From: Sclerodactyla briareus
Lineage: Eukaryota; Echinodermata; Holothuroidea; Dendrochirotida; Sclerodactylidae
DNA length: 64,000 nucleotides
NCBI GenBank assembly: GCA_026419785.1
Contig: JAODTK010005822.1
Location: 62,001-126,000 of the forward strand
Direction of reading: 5' to 3'
In this document: piece by piece, positions 11,958 to 24,439 of the stretch
How the letters are laid out: the number at the start of each line of letters is the position of its first letter
Numbering within the stretch: position 1 is the first letter of the stretch
The notes under the pieces: model-generated
The model's database searches: none
The model's input: only the letters and a program-made list of their open reading frames with translations
Told to the model about the DNA's origin: nothing
Position numbers and translations under genes: made by a program

Positions 11958-12274
11958 CTTGAACACGCGACTCCATCCAGCATTTCATGTACACAGTTTT
12001 TCCTCGTCGGAATTGGTAGTGCCAAGTCTACCAACGACTTACACCCTCCTCTGCAGGATCCATCGGTGCATTTGTATCAGTCCTTACCCCTGCCCGAAGT
12101 GAGCACTGCCTGGTGCTTACATGGTCTGGCTCCAATGATCCAGCTGACGACAGACTACATTACAATCGTCGATGTCCCAATAGTCGTACGCAAACATCCG
12201 CCCCACTGACCGTTTATAAACACTTCCACTCTGCCTTCACTCTCGTCGCTCCCACCAGCAAGTCCATGCCATAC
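11958..12274 (-). pseudogene. SRCR exon copy 6 (type B), broken
   Basis: Matches copy 4 and copy 8 best ('gcgactccatccagcatttc', 'tttcctcgtcgg'). The LLVGATRVKAE stretch represents the start of the domain. The segment that normally encodes FSGAISAPG carries an insertion ('ttacatggtctgg'). Donor GT retained. Confidence 0.65.
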
Positions 12275-13604
12275 CTGAAATAGAATGAAATATAATGATT
12301 TATTATCCCATTAGTGGACTTTCCGTAAAGCGGTGGCACCACACCGAACTGTGTCATACGTCGAGTCCATTTCCAAATCGTCAACATATGACGCCAACCA
12401 AAACTGTTGGATAGTCCCGGAGTTGGGTAGTGAAGGGAGCTGCCAAAGTTTGGGAATACCGTAAGCATTTCCAGGAAACTTGAGCATACAATTAGGAGCC
12501 GATAGTTAAAGGCTATCAATATGGTACCCATCGGCGTTCAGATAACATTCAGCCTGCTCTGCCGATTCAATTTTTGTTTTCGCGGCCCCAAATCTTCCAC
12601 ATGGTAAGTGATTTTTCACCTGGGAGAACTTGGGGGATTTGTAGGTGCTGAACCATCCTTCGCTTTTGCAGATGACTAGCAATAAAAAGAACAGTTATTA
12701 CTCCGTCCAACAGGGCAATTAAGAAGCGCAAGTCCTGACAGTGTACGGCCCACAAGAATATCATAACATTGTACATTTGCAAGAACCTCATAAAGTATAC
12801 ATATGCGCACAAAACGAATGCAACCAGAAAGTCGCTTATGACAACTTAACGGCACTACCCCACACTAATATACAAAGACTTCCACATCTTATGCCGCCAT
12901 AGTTGCATCGAATACAAGCACCTCAAGTTGTTTTCTATGCTCTTCTTTTCAAACCTCGATGAATAACGCAAACAAACTTACGCATAAGGCTAATTATTAC
13001 TAGCAATCGATACCCCAACTGCTTCGTTAAGCATACTTAGCAGAAAACCACTATAATTAGTAGTGTCAAACATACTGAGGCCAGTCATATGCTTTTAAAT
13101 GTCGAAATGATCACAGCATATTGTCCGCTGATTTCCTTTGTTGTCTCAACCAAGATTCCCACGGAGTAATTCTGCCCAACGGGCCCCGGGTTGATGGTAA
13201 TCCCGTCCCATATTAAGTTCACAACTGCCCCATGTGCAGTACCTGGAAAAGCATGTTCCTCCGTCATGGCCCTCAGTATTATAAGATTACACTTGTCCAA
13301 CGGGGAAACTAGTTGTATGTATAGAGGGGCGAATAGAACAAAATCACGGATATAACCTGCCACCATAGTACGAACAAGCATCGATTCAATAACCGATATG
13401 GATTACCTAGTAAAGAGCCCTAAAAGAAGGTGTCAACTCTTCGGTGTGAATAAGCTGGAGGATGGAGACAGCCTGCTACCTGTGAGGTAGCCGGTGAACC
13501 CGTACTCAAAATGATGAAATTGGCAGAGACACACTATATTAGTACAACATAAAGAAAATAAACTCCCCGTGCTTTCATTTATTCCATCCTAATACACTGC
13601 ATAC

Positions 13605-13930
13605 CTTGACCACACAACTCCGGCATCTTCATGTGACCACAGTTTTCATTGTCGAATTAGGTAAGTCAGTCAAAACCAAACGATTTTCTTCTCCCTCCGC
13701 TGCAGGAAACTGGCCAATTTTGTTGTATCAGCCTACACCCACCGACAGTGAGCACTGGCCTGGTGCTGAACATCACTCAGATCATCCAACTGGGAACTAC
13801 AGTGCAAAACACTAGCATCACCGAATGTCCCAAGAGTCGTCGCCAACAGTCCCCCCGACCGTTTATAACACTTCCCCTCTGCTTCCAACTTTCGTCGCGT
13901 CGCTCCACCAAGCAAGTCTATGCCATAGCC
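13605..13930 (-). pseudogene. SRCR exon copy 7 (type A), broken
   Basis: Type A copy with 'acaactccggcatcttcatg' and 'ttttcattgtcg'. Donor GT retained at 13,604. Indels interrupt every 20-40 bases, so no open segment longer than about 25 codons follows the SRCR frame. Confidence 0.65.
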
Positions 13931-15232
13931 TGATAGATGAATTAATGATTGTATTATCACATAGTGGACTTTCGTAAGCGGGGAACACAGACGGGTGTCA
14001 CTACAAGCGATCCCATTTTCAAACGTCAACAATATAGCCACCACAACGTTGGATAGTCCGGAGTTTGGGGTAGTGAAGGAATCTACAGAGTTGGAATTAC
14101 GCCGAGCATAACCAGGCAACGTAGCATCAAATTAGACGCTTAACATATACCAAAAGGCTATCAACTATTTGTACCCATCGTCGTTAAGAGACACATTATG
14201 TCTGCTGATGCCATTTTGTTGTCGTCGGCCAATTCCACATGGTAACTTGACCATTGATATTGGGGATTGATTTGAAACCCTTCGCTTGCATGACTAACAA
14301 GAAAAAGAAACAGTACTACTGTCCGTCCAACAAAGGTCAAATTAAGAGCGGCAAGTCCCCTGACCTCAGTGTACGGCCCAACCCAATAGCAAACATAGTG
14401 GTACATTTGCAAAGAACCATCATAGTATGAAATGGCAAAAAAACATATGCAATAAGAAAGTCCGCTTATGACAACGTGACGCACTCCCACCCCACACTAT
14501 AAGCCGGACTTCCACATTTTAGGCCGACCATATTGCTCGAAATACAAGCTACCTCAATCTTAGCGTCCTCTTCCCTCTTTCTCAAATGGATGGAAATAAC
14601 CAAATAGACTTACGCATAAGGCTAATTAGTACTAGCAAGACGATACGACGGGCCAAATGCTTCGTTAAACACACAGGCAAGAAACACTAATGGATTCACG
14701 GCGGCAAACCTATCTTAAGTGCAATCACATAGCTGTTAAATGTCCTAAATGATCACAGCATATTGTCTTCTGATTCTCACCGTTGTCCCCACAGATTCCA
14801 CGTAAAGAGTAATGCGCACAACGGGCTCCGGGTTGAGGTGAAGATCCTCTCGATATTGAGGCCTGCCCCATGCTGAGACTTGAAAAGCATTGCTTTCAGC
14901 CCTCATAGCATTAAAAAATTACCTTGGTCCCGAGAAAAAATAGTTGTCAGGATGACGATGAGAACAAAATCATTTTGTATAGCCTACTCTCACCAGAGTA
15001 CGACACGCATCGATTCAATAACCAACAGGGAGTGCCAGGTAAAGGCCCGAAAGCAGTCCACTTTTGTGTTAATAAATCAGGGAAGATTAGATACGCCTGC
15101 TACATTTGAAGTATGCGCTTCCCCAATACTATCAAACGATGAACATTGGCTAGAAACAGCAACTATATTTAGTTGTCCACATAAATAACATGGAACTCCC
15201 CGTCATTTATACCCGACTATACACGACTATAC

Positions 15233-15574
15233 CGTGTGACAACACGACTCTCAGCATCTTCATGGTGACCACAAGTTTTTTTCCTTCCTTTCCTCGTCGA
15301 TTGGTGTAGTCACAGTCTACCAAACGATTTTACACCATTCCGCTGCAGATACAATCGTCCATTTGTATCAGTCCTACACCTGCCCGAAGGGAGCACTGCC
15401 TGGTGCTGAAATTGCTACCAGAGTATCCAGCGTGAGCGACAGACAACAACATTAGCATCGCGATGGTCCCAAGAGGTCAGTCTCAAACAGTCCCCCACTG
15501 ACCGTTTATAAACACTTCCACTCTGCCTTCATTTCGTCGTCCCTCCCACGCAAGCAAGGTCTACTGCCATAGCC
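15233..15574 (-). pseudogene. SRCR exon copy 8 (type B), broken
   Basis: Type B copy with a small extra pyrimidine-rich insertion near 15,280-15,295 inside the exon, plus scattered indels. The segment encoding the start (EMKAEWKCL in one frame) and the FGQG region are recognisable. Confidence 0.65.
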
Positions 15575-16895
15575 TGAAATAGAATGAAATAAATGATGTA
15601 TTATCACAGTAGTGGACTTTCGTAAAAGCGGGGAACACAGACGGTGTGTAATACGATCGTGATCCCTTTCCAAATCGTCAACACTATGACGCCACACCAA
15701 AATGTTGGATAGTTCCCGGACGTTTGGGTAGTGAAGGGATCTAGCAGAGTTGGAAATACCTGTAGAGCATTTCCATGAAACTTGAGGCACCACTTAGGAG
15801 TACAGATAGTCAACGGCTATCAATCTGTCTCCAAGCGTCAGTTAAGATACAGCTCCTGTCTGCTGATTCCATTTTGTTGTCTCGGCACAAATGACCACAT
15901 GGTAACGTTCACGCTGGGAGACTTGGGGATTTCAGGTGGAAACCATTCGCCTTGCATGACTAGCAAGAAAAGAACATACTCCGTCCAACAGATGCAATAA
16001 GAAGCGCAAGTCCTGACCTAGTGTACGGCCCATCAAGAAGCATTACCTCGTACTTTGTCAAAGAACCATCAATAAGTATGAAATGCGCACAAAACAGAAT
16101 CTCAACAAAGAAAGTCGCGTATGACAACTTAACTGCCTACCCCACACAATATACAAGACTTCCACATCTCGGTTAGGTAAGGCCTACCAATTGCATCAAT
16201 ACAACAACCTCATATTGTTCTTATTCTCTTTTCCAATAGGATGGAATAACGCAAACTACTTACGCCTAAGGCTAATTAGTACGTATCAACCGGGGATTAC
16301 GCCAATTCTTCGTTCAGCACATTAGCATAAACACGATTATTAGTGTATGCCACATCCCTGAGTGCAGCGTCAATATGCTTTTCAATTCGAAAGGATCACA
16401 ACATATTGTCCGCTGATTTCACTTGTTTTGTCTCAACACCGATTCCACTTAGTATTCTGTCCAACGGGCCCCCGGGTTGAGGTGCAGATCCCGTGCCATA
16501 TTGAAGACATGCCCCATGTGCTACCTGAAAAGCATGTCTACTCAGGCACACTCATGTATTATCCAAGTCCTTAACACTGGTCCACGGGAACAACTAGTTG
16601 TATGTATAGATGGCGAGAGAACAAAATCATCGGATAAACACTCCACCCCAGAGTACGACAACAGCATCTATTCAATAACCGATAGGATTTAACATAAAAG
16701 GCCAAAAGATTCACCTTTCGGTGTTGAATAAGCCTTGATGATGAAGACACGCCTGCACCAATTGTGGGCGGTCTGCGCCGTGAACCCTTAATCTAAAATG
16801 AATGAAAATTGGGCTAGAGACAGCACTATATTAGTACCATACCATAAATAAAATTAACTCCCCCGTGCTTATTCCAGAACAACTACTGACTATAC

Positions 16896-17220
16896 CTTGA
16901 CACACAACTCCACATGTTCATGGGTGACCACAGTTTTTCATTGTCCGGAATTATGTATTAACCGTCAACCCCAACCGATTTTCTCCTCCGCTGCAGGAAA
17001 CCTCGTCATTTGTATCAGTCCTACACCCTGACCGAAGTGAGCACTGCCTGGTGTGAATACTCCCGAGAATCCAAGCTGACTACAGGCACACTAGCACACC
17101 GATGTCCCAAGAGTCCCGTCGCAGACAGTCCCCCACGATGCTTTATCAACACTCCACTCTGCCTTCACTTCGCGGTTCGTTCGTTCGGCGCGCTCCCACG
17201 AGCGAGTCTAATGCCATCGC
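16896..17220 (-). pseudogene. SRCR exon copy 9 (type A), broken
   Basis: Type A copy. Donor CAAG|GTATAG intact. An insertion of repeated 'gttc' units near 17,175-17,190 disrupts the start of the domain. The intron just upstream carries a unique insert (17,381-17,518). Confidence 0.6.
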
Positions 17221-17380
17221 TGAAAGAAAATAAAATATAATGATCTCAATATCACAGTAGTGAACTTTCGTAAAATCGCGTAAACACAGACTGGCTCAAT
17301 GCGATCAATCCCATTCCCAAATCGTCAACAATAATTAGCACGTCAACACTGTTAAATGTGTTCTCCGGAGTTCGGGTAGT

Positions 17381-17518
17381 CTCACGGTTATAAACTATTG
17401 TCTCTTTCAATACCTGGCATACGCGTATTCCCAATGTATCTGTAGTGGGATATTGTATCTATGACTTCGATGGTTGCTGGATCCAAGTATGCTTCATCGG
17501 TACTCTTGAACAAGACTA
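17381..17518. mobile_element. 138-bp insertion in the copy 9 intron with flanking direct repeats
   Basis: All other units read continuously through 'ggagtttgggtagtgaaggg'. Here the element 'gagtt(c/t)gggtagt' occurs at 17,368-17,380 and again at 17,519-17,531, with 138 bases of unrelated sequence between. This is the form of an insertion with a 13-bp target duplication (one mismatch). The minus strand of the insert is open throughout, reading segments such as STDEAYLDPATIEVIDT. No family is recognised. Confidence 0.5.
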
Positions 17519-18603
17519 GAGTTTGGGTAGTGAAGGGATACGCAGAGTTGGAAATACGCGCAAAGCAGATCCAGGAAACTGACATCAAGCTAGTACTGTA
17601 TAACTCAAGGCCTCATCAATATGGTAACTAAATCGTCGTTAAGATGACTCATTTTTGGCCGCTGCATTCCATTTCCGTTGTCTCGGCACAAAATTTACAT
17701 GGTAACGGTGACTCACTTGCAGATTGGGGATTAAGGTTAACACCCTTCGCTTGCAAGAGTAAGAAGAAATAAAAACAGTACTCCGTCCAACGATAGGCAA
17801 GGTTAGAAGCGCAAGTCCCAACCTAGTGTACGGCCCAGCAAGAATGCTAACATGGTACCTGCACAAGAAGTGTCGCGCAGGGCAAACTACAAGCCTACAC
17901 TTCCACTGTTAGGCCTACCATAATTGCAATCGACATACAACGCCTACCCTCAATATTGTTCTCTTACTCTCTCAAATCGATTGGAATAACGCAAACAGAC
18001 GTACGAATAATGCAATGAATGACACTATGATTAAGGGGCGCAAACATACCCTAGGTTCACTCGATATGGCCTTCAACAACTGTCGAATAATCACAGCCTT
18101 TATTTCCCTATTTCACTTCGTTGGCTCGCAAAAATTCCACGAGGTAGGTTGTCTTTACACAGCCCTGAGAGTTTTTTGGTGAATATCTCTGCCACATGAC
18201 GGACATGCCCCATGTTGCTGGCTTGGAAAAGCATGTCCCTTAGGCCCACTCATGCATTATACAGATTACACTTTTCCAACGTGGGAAATATTGTATGTAG
18301 AGGGCGATGAAAACAAAATCATCGGTATAAACTCTAACTCTCCACCAAAACATCAACCAGGCACAGCCAATGATTCAATAACCGATAGGAATTGCCGGTA
18401 AAGGCCCAAAAGAAGTCAACTTTTGGTGTTGATAAGCAGGAGGGATGTAAACAGCCTGCTACCTGTGAATAACTGCGCGTGTCGAACCAGTACTATAACA
18501 ATGATGAATTTTTCGCTAACAACATCACACTATAGTTAATACATACAATAAAAAATGGACCCCCCGTGATCTTCCTCTTCCAGACTCATTGCACTGACCA
18601 TAC

Positions 18604-18932
18604 CTGTACACACACAACTCCAGCATCTTCATGGTGACCATTTTGCATCCATCGTCGAATTAGTGTAGTGCAGTCTAGCAATACGCTTTACACTCCTCCG
18701 CTGTCAGGAACATCGTCCATTTGTATCCGTCCTACACCCTTGCCCGACTGTGAGCACTTTGCCTGGTGCGAATTCTCCAGAGAATCCAGCTTACGACAGA
18801 CACAATTAGCATCGCGATGTCCAAAGTCCGTGCAGACTTCCCCCACTGATCGTTTGTATAAACACAGTTTTTCCACTCTGCCTCACTTTCGTCGCTCCCC
18901 ATCAGCCAAGTCTATGCCAAGCTTTTTCGGCC
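18604..18932 (-). pseudogene. SRCR exon copy 10, broken
   Basis: CRKLDSLEN and GKGVGRIQMDDV are legible. Its 5' intron ends in '..ttaaatgg' like copy 11 and unlike copies 4-9, which ties copies 10 and 11 together as a later duplicate pair. Confidence 0.6.
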
Positions 18933-19319
18933 CTTAAATGGAACTGAATATCATTGATTCACATCACAGTAGTGACTTTCGAACAGCTGCGAACACAGAT
19001 GGGCTTACCTACTTATCATCCCATTCCCAAAATCGTCAACAATAAATGATGCCACCAAACTGTTGAAATAGTTCCGGAGTTTGCGTAGTGAAGGGATCTA
19101 GCAGAGTTGAATAAAATAACCGCGGACGAATCCAGAAACTATTGAGCACAAATTAGAGTACATATACTCAAAGTCTATCAATATGGTAGCCAATCGGCGT
19201 TCAGATGACAGCATTCTGCCTGCTGATTCTGTTATAGTTGTCTCGGACACAACTTTCCACATGGTAACGTTGACCTTTGATATTGGGGCTTGAGGTGAAA
19301 AAAAGAACCCTTATGCCTC

Positions 19320-20645
19320 GCGAGACTAACAAAAAAAAACAAGAGCACCATGGTGCTGTGGCTCAACCCGAACAAATGTACTGTGTTGGAAGTTCTCGGT
19401 AATGTACAATTATGTTTTGAATGTTCAAGAATCTAGGCCAGAGGCAATTTGAAGGTGCAATGGCTCTGATGGTGCCCCTGTACCACCCATTGACACCTGA
19501 TCTTTTCATATGGCCAACATGTGTTTAGCAGTCAACGAACATTGTTTTGCTGCACTTTTAGTCACATCCATCGAAGAATGACCATTGAGCGAGAAAGAGG
19601 CACATTTCAACACAAGGCCCATTGCGGCGCCTTTAATGAGCTCTGACCTTGACCTTTCACAAGTCAAAAGTCAATTACCATTGGGTCCAATTCGGACAAA
19701 CAGTCCATCATATAATGTCTGTTTTGCTTCTTTTCATCATCAGATGTTACCTTTTATATTCTACGACACGATATGTTGCATCCAAAATCTGCCAACCAGC
19801 TGACAAGCGCCCTCCAAAGGAACATTATGACACAGTTTCATCAAAAATTCTTAATGTAGGCCTCCTTTTTCGCAGGAAAAGAATACATTTTGAAATGTTT
19901 ATAGATAATTGCCCATATTTGCCCTTGACCTTTGAGACACCCTGACCTTTACGATTCAAACATTCTCAGGGTCAATTAACAATGTGTCCACGTTTGTGGT
20001 CGCAATCCTCCACAGAGTGACGTTCGGGGGCAAATGTTACAGAAACAGCAACACTTATAGAAGTAGATCTGCTGCCGGTAGGGCCCAAGGGTCTTGGTAT
20101 GACTTTTCCATCATTATGATAAGCATCAGCACTGTAGAGAAATATTTGCTTGATTGCACGTGATGGCCTCGTCCAAACTGGGACCTAGTCAAATTTCCTA
20201 GAACCCTGAAGGTATCGCCTATTGTACCCTCATTATGACCAGACTAAGCACTTGACTTGTGCAAATTTGGGGTAGAAGCATATTTGCAATATCTTAACAT
20301 TAGGGGCCCTAAAGCCCACAGTTGTTCGCAACAACCCCCGATGGCCTACTAACCGAGGAGCATTACCTGTATCTCAATAAAATCATTTGGGGGTAATTGT
20401 GAAGGATATGCATTGATAATTCCATTGCAAGTACCGATGTGTGAAATTTCATAGGATGGGCCCTCGGGCCCAAGTGGACTCTTGGATTTTTGAACTTCCT
20501 GACACCCCAAAGGTACGACTGTTGATTTCCTTATGATGAATCTCAGTACTGGTCACCAAAACTTGTAAGAGGAGAAGCATTTTGTGCATAATTCCCATAG
20601 TGGGCCCTGTCGGGCCCACACTAACGTGGGTCCCAATCCTCTGGG
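19320..20645. mobile_element. 1.3-kb insertion in the unit upstream of copy 10, first copy
   Basis: The array intron is interrupted after 'gaggtgaaa' at about 19,300 and resumes at 'gcaagaatagcataacatgg' near 20,651. The insert contains paired TGACCTTTGACC-type motifs and degenerate tandem blocks centred on GGGCCC-rich palindromes (for example 20,457-20,474). A homologous insert is at 22,080-23,815. No coding capacity. Confidence 0.6.
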
Positions 20646-21383
20646 CCCTGCAAGAATAGCATAACATGGTACATTGCAACAAAGAAGGTCGCCCCATGTC
20701 AAACTAACGCTACACTTCCAATTTTAGCCGACCCTCTGCATCGAAATACAACCTACCTCATATGTTCTCTTACTCTTCCATCGGAATTGAAGAACGCAAA
20801 CATAACGTACTAATAAGGCTAATGATGACACTATGATTAGGGGCGGCACATACCTAGGTGCAATCGAGATGCTGTCAAATGTGAAATAATCACAGATCTT
20901 ATTCCCTTATTCACTTCGTTGTCTCAGCAAAATTCACAGGTAGGTTTGCTTTACAGGCACTGAGTTTTGGTGAAGATCCTCTGCCACATTGAAGGACAAT
21001 GCCCCATGTGCTGCTTGGAAAAGCATGTGCCCTCATCCACTCATGCATTATAAAGATTACACTTGGTCCAACGGTGGAACATAGTTGTAATGTAGAGGGC
21101 GAGGAAAACAAAATCATCGGGTATAACTCCTCCACCAGACCACATCAACGCACAGCATCGATTCAATAACCGTAGAATTGCCGGGTAAAATGCCCAAAGA
21201 AGTCAACTTTTGGTGTGATAAGGCAGGGAGTGATGTAACCAGCCTGACTACGTGTAAGTATCCGTGCACCATTACTATAAAATGATTAAATTTTTAGCTA
21301 CCAACACAAGCCAGCACTATTAATACCATACATAAAAAATGGGACCCCCCGTGCTTCGCTTCCAGACTATGCACTGACCGAAC

Positions 21384-21691
21384 CTGACACACAACTCCAG
21401 CATCTTCCTGGTGACCACAGTTTTCACCGGCGGGAATTAGTGTATTGGCAGTCATCAACGATTTACTCCTCTCTGTCAGGATCACTCGTCCCATTTGTAT
21501 CAGTCCTACACCCTGCCCGAAGTGAGCACTGCCTGGTGCTGAATTGCTCCAGAGAATCCAGCTGACGACAGACAACATTAGCATCGTCGATGTCCCAAGA
21601 GTCGTCGCGCAGTCCCCCACGGTCGTTTATAAACACTTCCATCCACTCTGCTTCATTTCGTCGCTCCATCAGGCAAGTCTAATGCCAACGC
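21384..21691 (-). pseudogene. SRCR exon copy 11, nearly readable
   Basis: Two frames between them hold most of the domain: [25 protein letters not shown], then [17 protein letters not shown] and ENCGHQEDAGVVCQ. Donor CAG|GTTCGG is present. Among the copies in the noisy interval it is the least damaged, so it is a good candidate for an intact genomic exon. It is the most upstream SRCR exon in the minus-strand direction. Confidence 0.7.
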
Positions 21692-22079
21692 CTTAAATGG
21701 AATAGAATATAATGATTCCTCATGCCACATAGTGGACTTTCGTAACAGCGCGAAACACAGATGGGCGTCCATACTATCAATCCCATTCCCAAATCGTCAA
21801 CAATAATGATGTCGCACCAAACTGGTTGAATAGTTTCCGGAGTTTGCGTAGTGAAGGGATCTAGCAGAGTTGAATATACCAGCGGACGCATCCAGGAAAC
21901 TTGACATAATAGGAGTACAGATACTCAAAGGCTATCAATATGGTACCCATCGTCGTTAAGATGAAGCATTCTGCCCATGCTGATCCTGTTATGTTGTCTC
22001 TGCACAAATTCCCATGGTCACGACGTTGACCTGTGAGATTGGGGATTGAGGTGAAACACCTTTCACCACGAGACTAACA

Positions 22080-23815
22080 AAAAAAAAAACCAAGCGCACC
22101 AATGGTGCTGTAGCTCAACCAGACACAAATGTACCAGACGAATGTACAATTATGTGGTTGAATGTTCATGATCATAAGGCCAACAAGGCAATTTGAAGGC
22201 AATGGCCTATTGTGCCCCTGTAAACAACCATTGACAATGATCTTTCATATGCAAAAATGTTTTAGCAGTTCAACGAACATTGTTGCTCACTTTCAGTCAA
22301 ACATCCAGCGATGAATGACCAATTGAGAGAGAAAGAAGGCCCTTTCACACCATGGCCCATTGCGCCTCAATTACTTTGCCCTTGAACTTCACAAGTCCCA
22401 AAAGTCCAATTAACATTGGGTCAAATTTTGGGAAAACTCCATCATAGATTCTGTTTTGCTTCTGTTCATCAATGTTACCTTTTATATTCTAACAACACTA
22501 TATGTTGCATCCAAACTCTGCAAACAAGCTGAAAACGCACCTCCAAATACATTCTGACACCAGTTTCAAGAAATTCTAATGTAGGCTACTTGGGTAGGCA
22601 AATACAATTTGAAATGTTATAGATATGCCCCATAATTGCCCCCTTGACCTTTGACCCGGACCTTTACGAAGTAAAACATGTCCTCATTGGTCATTAACAT
22701 GTGTCCAAGTTTGTCGACATCCGTCACAGAGTGACTGTTGGGTCGTCAGGCAATTGTTGACAAACCGTGTGTACGAGATAGTCCTGGCGGTAGGCCCAGT
22801 GGTCCTTGGTATGACTTTTCCATCATTATGATAAAGCCTTAGCACTGTAGGAAGAAAATATTTTGCTTGATTGCAGGTGATGGGCCCTCGGGCCCAAACT
22901 GGGACTCAAGTCCAAATTTCCTTAGAACCCTGAAGGTATGGCTATTAGACCCTCATTATGACCATACATAAGCACTGACTTGTGCCAAATTTGTAGAAGT
23001 CATGTTGCATGATTTAACATGATGGGCCCTAAAGCCCACATTGTTCGCAAACACCCCGATGGACTACTAACCGAGGAGCATTACATGTATCTTCAAAGAA
23101 AACCATTTGGTACTTGTGGAAGGAGATGCATTGAGATGCATTGCAAGTACCATTGTATGAAATTTCATAGGATGGGCCCTCGGGCCCAAGGGGGACCTTG
23201 GATTGAAAATTCCTGAACACCCCAAAGGTACGACTGTTGAATTATCATTCTACTGAATATCGTACCTGTGGCACCAAACTTGTAAGAGGAGAAGCATTTT
23301 GGCATAATTCCCCATACGTTGGCCCTCGTGTTTTTCCCACACTAAGCCTTGGGTCCAAATTCCCTGGGGACCCTGAAGGTACAGCTATAAGATCATCATT
23401 ATGACTCAAAACATCAGCATGTTGCAACTAGATTTGTAGGAGATACAAGATTTAACAGTATTTCATATAATGGGCCCAAACTGGGCCCTGGGCCCCAAAT
23501 TATTGAATAACCCCCCATGGCCCATCGCCCAAGAACCATTCATGTAACTTTGCAGAAAATCAATTGAAGCTTGTGGGAAGGAGAGGCATTTCAAGGCACC
23601 AATGTATGAAATATCATAAAATTGGCCCTCGGGCCCAAGTCGGACCTTGGAACCAACTCCTGAACCACCTCACAAGGTACGTCTATTAACCATCATTAAT
23701 GAACCGAACCATCAGCACTGTGCCCTAAATTTGTACGAGATACAAGATTGTGTGGTACTTCACATAATGGCCCTATGGCCCAACTGGGCCCCGGGCCCAA
23801 ATTCCTGAAAACCAA
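22080..23815. mobile_element. Second copy of the GGGCCC-rich insertion
   Basis: Homologous to 19,320-20,645, about 2.75 kb further on, and longer because the GGGCCC blocks continue (palindromic cores near 22,876, 23,174, 23,465, 23,625 and 23,770). Blocks share phrases such as 'cattatgacc', 'cagcactg' and 'taagaggagaagcattt'. The copy ends abruptly at the resumption of clean array sequence at about 23,820. Confidence 0.6.
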
Positions 23816-23820
23816 GTTAT

Positions 23821-24120
23821 AGCAGAAACACTATGAATAGTGGCGGCAAACATACCTGAGTGCAATCAATATGCTGTTAAATGTCGAAATGATCACAGCA
23901 TATTGTCCGTTGATTTCACTTTGTTGTCTCAGCACAGATTCCAAGGGGTAATATGGTCCAACGGGCCCCGGTTAAGGTGAAAATCCCGTGCCAATTGAAA
24001 GACATGCACCATGTGCTACCTAAGAAAAGCATGCCCTCAAAGGCCCACCCATGCATTATAAAGATTATACTTGGTCCGAGGGGAAAACATAGTTGTATGT
24101 AGAGGGAGAAAAATGTCAAC
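23821..24120 (-). repeat. Truncated array unit, right edge of the array
   Basis: A clean copy of the intron block (agcagaaacactatga to the 'gtatgtagaggg' block), equivalent to 6,438-6,720. It stops short of any SRCR exon; unrelated sequence follows. Confidence 0.7.
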
Positions 24121-24439
24121 GGGCTAACTCTCCACCAGGAATCCTTACATCGACAACACCATGGGTCGATCCGTTTTGCAAAGTGGGGGGGGGGGCACAT
24201 CGAACTCAATTTAGCAATTGCGCGGAAGGCCCCCATCGGTGGGCGCTGGATTCGTATAGAGAAACTGTTAGCTTTTCCATACCCTCCGGATCGCGGCGAA
24301 CGGCACAGGCCAGGCCGATAGCACCCACAACATGTGTAATTTGAGTAGAAGACACAAAAACAAAAAAAAGTTGCATTGTGCATACACTATGGTTTACCGA
24401 TATTCACACATGGTATCTTTGTATTGCTTTCTACACCGG
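24121..24439. other. Stretch with no recognised feature
   Basis: Joins the array edge to the LINE relic. A 155-codon minus-strand ORF crosses from the array into this stretch, but has no domain and spans a repeat junction. Confidence 0.5.

Noticed and set aside
23916..24383. 155-codon minus-strand ORF, the longest in the window
   Set aside because: Spans the junction of array intron and unrelated DNA, has no domain, and the array part is not open in sister units.
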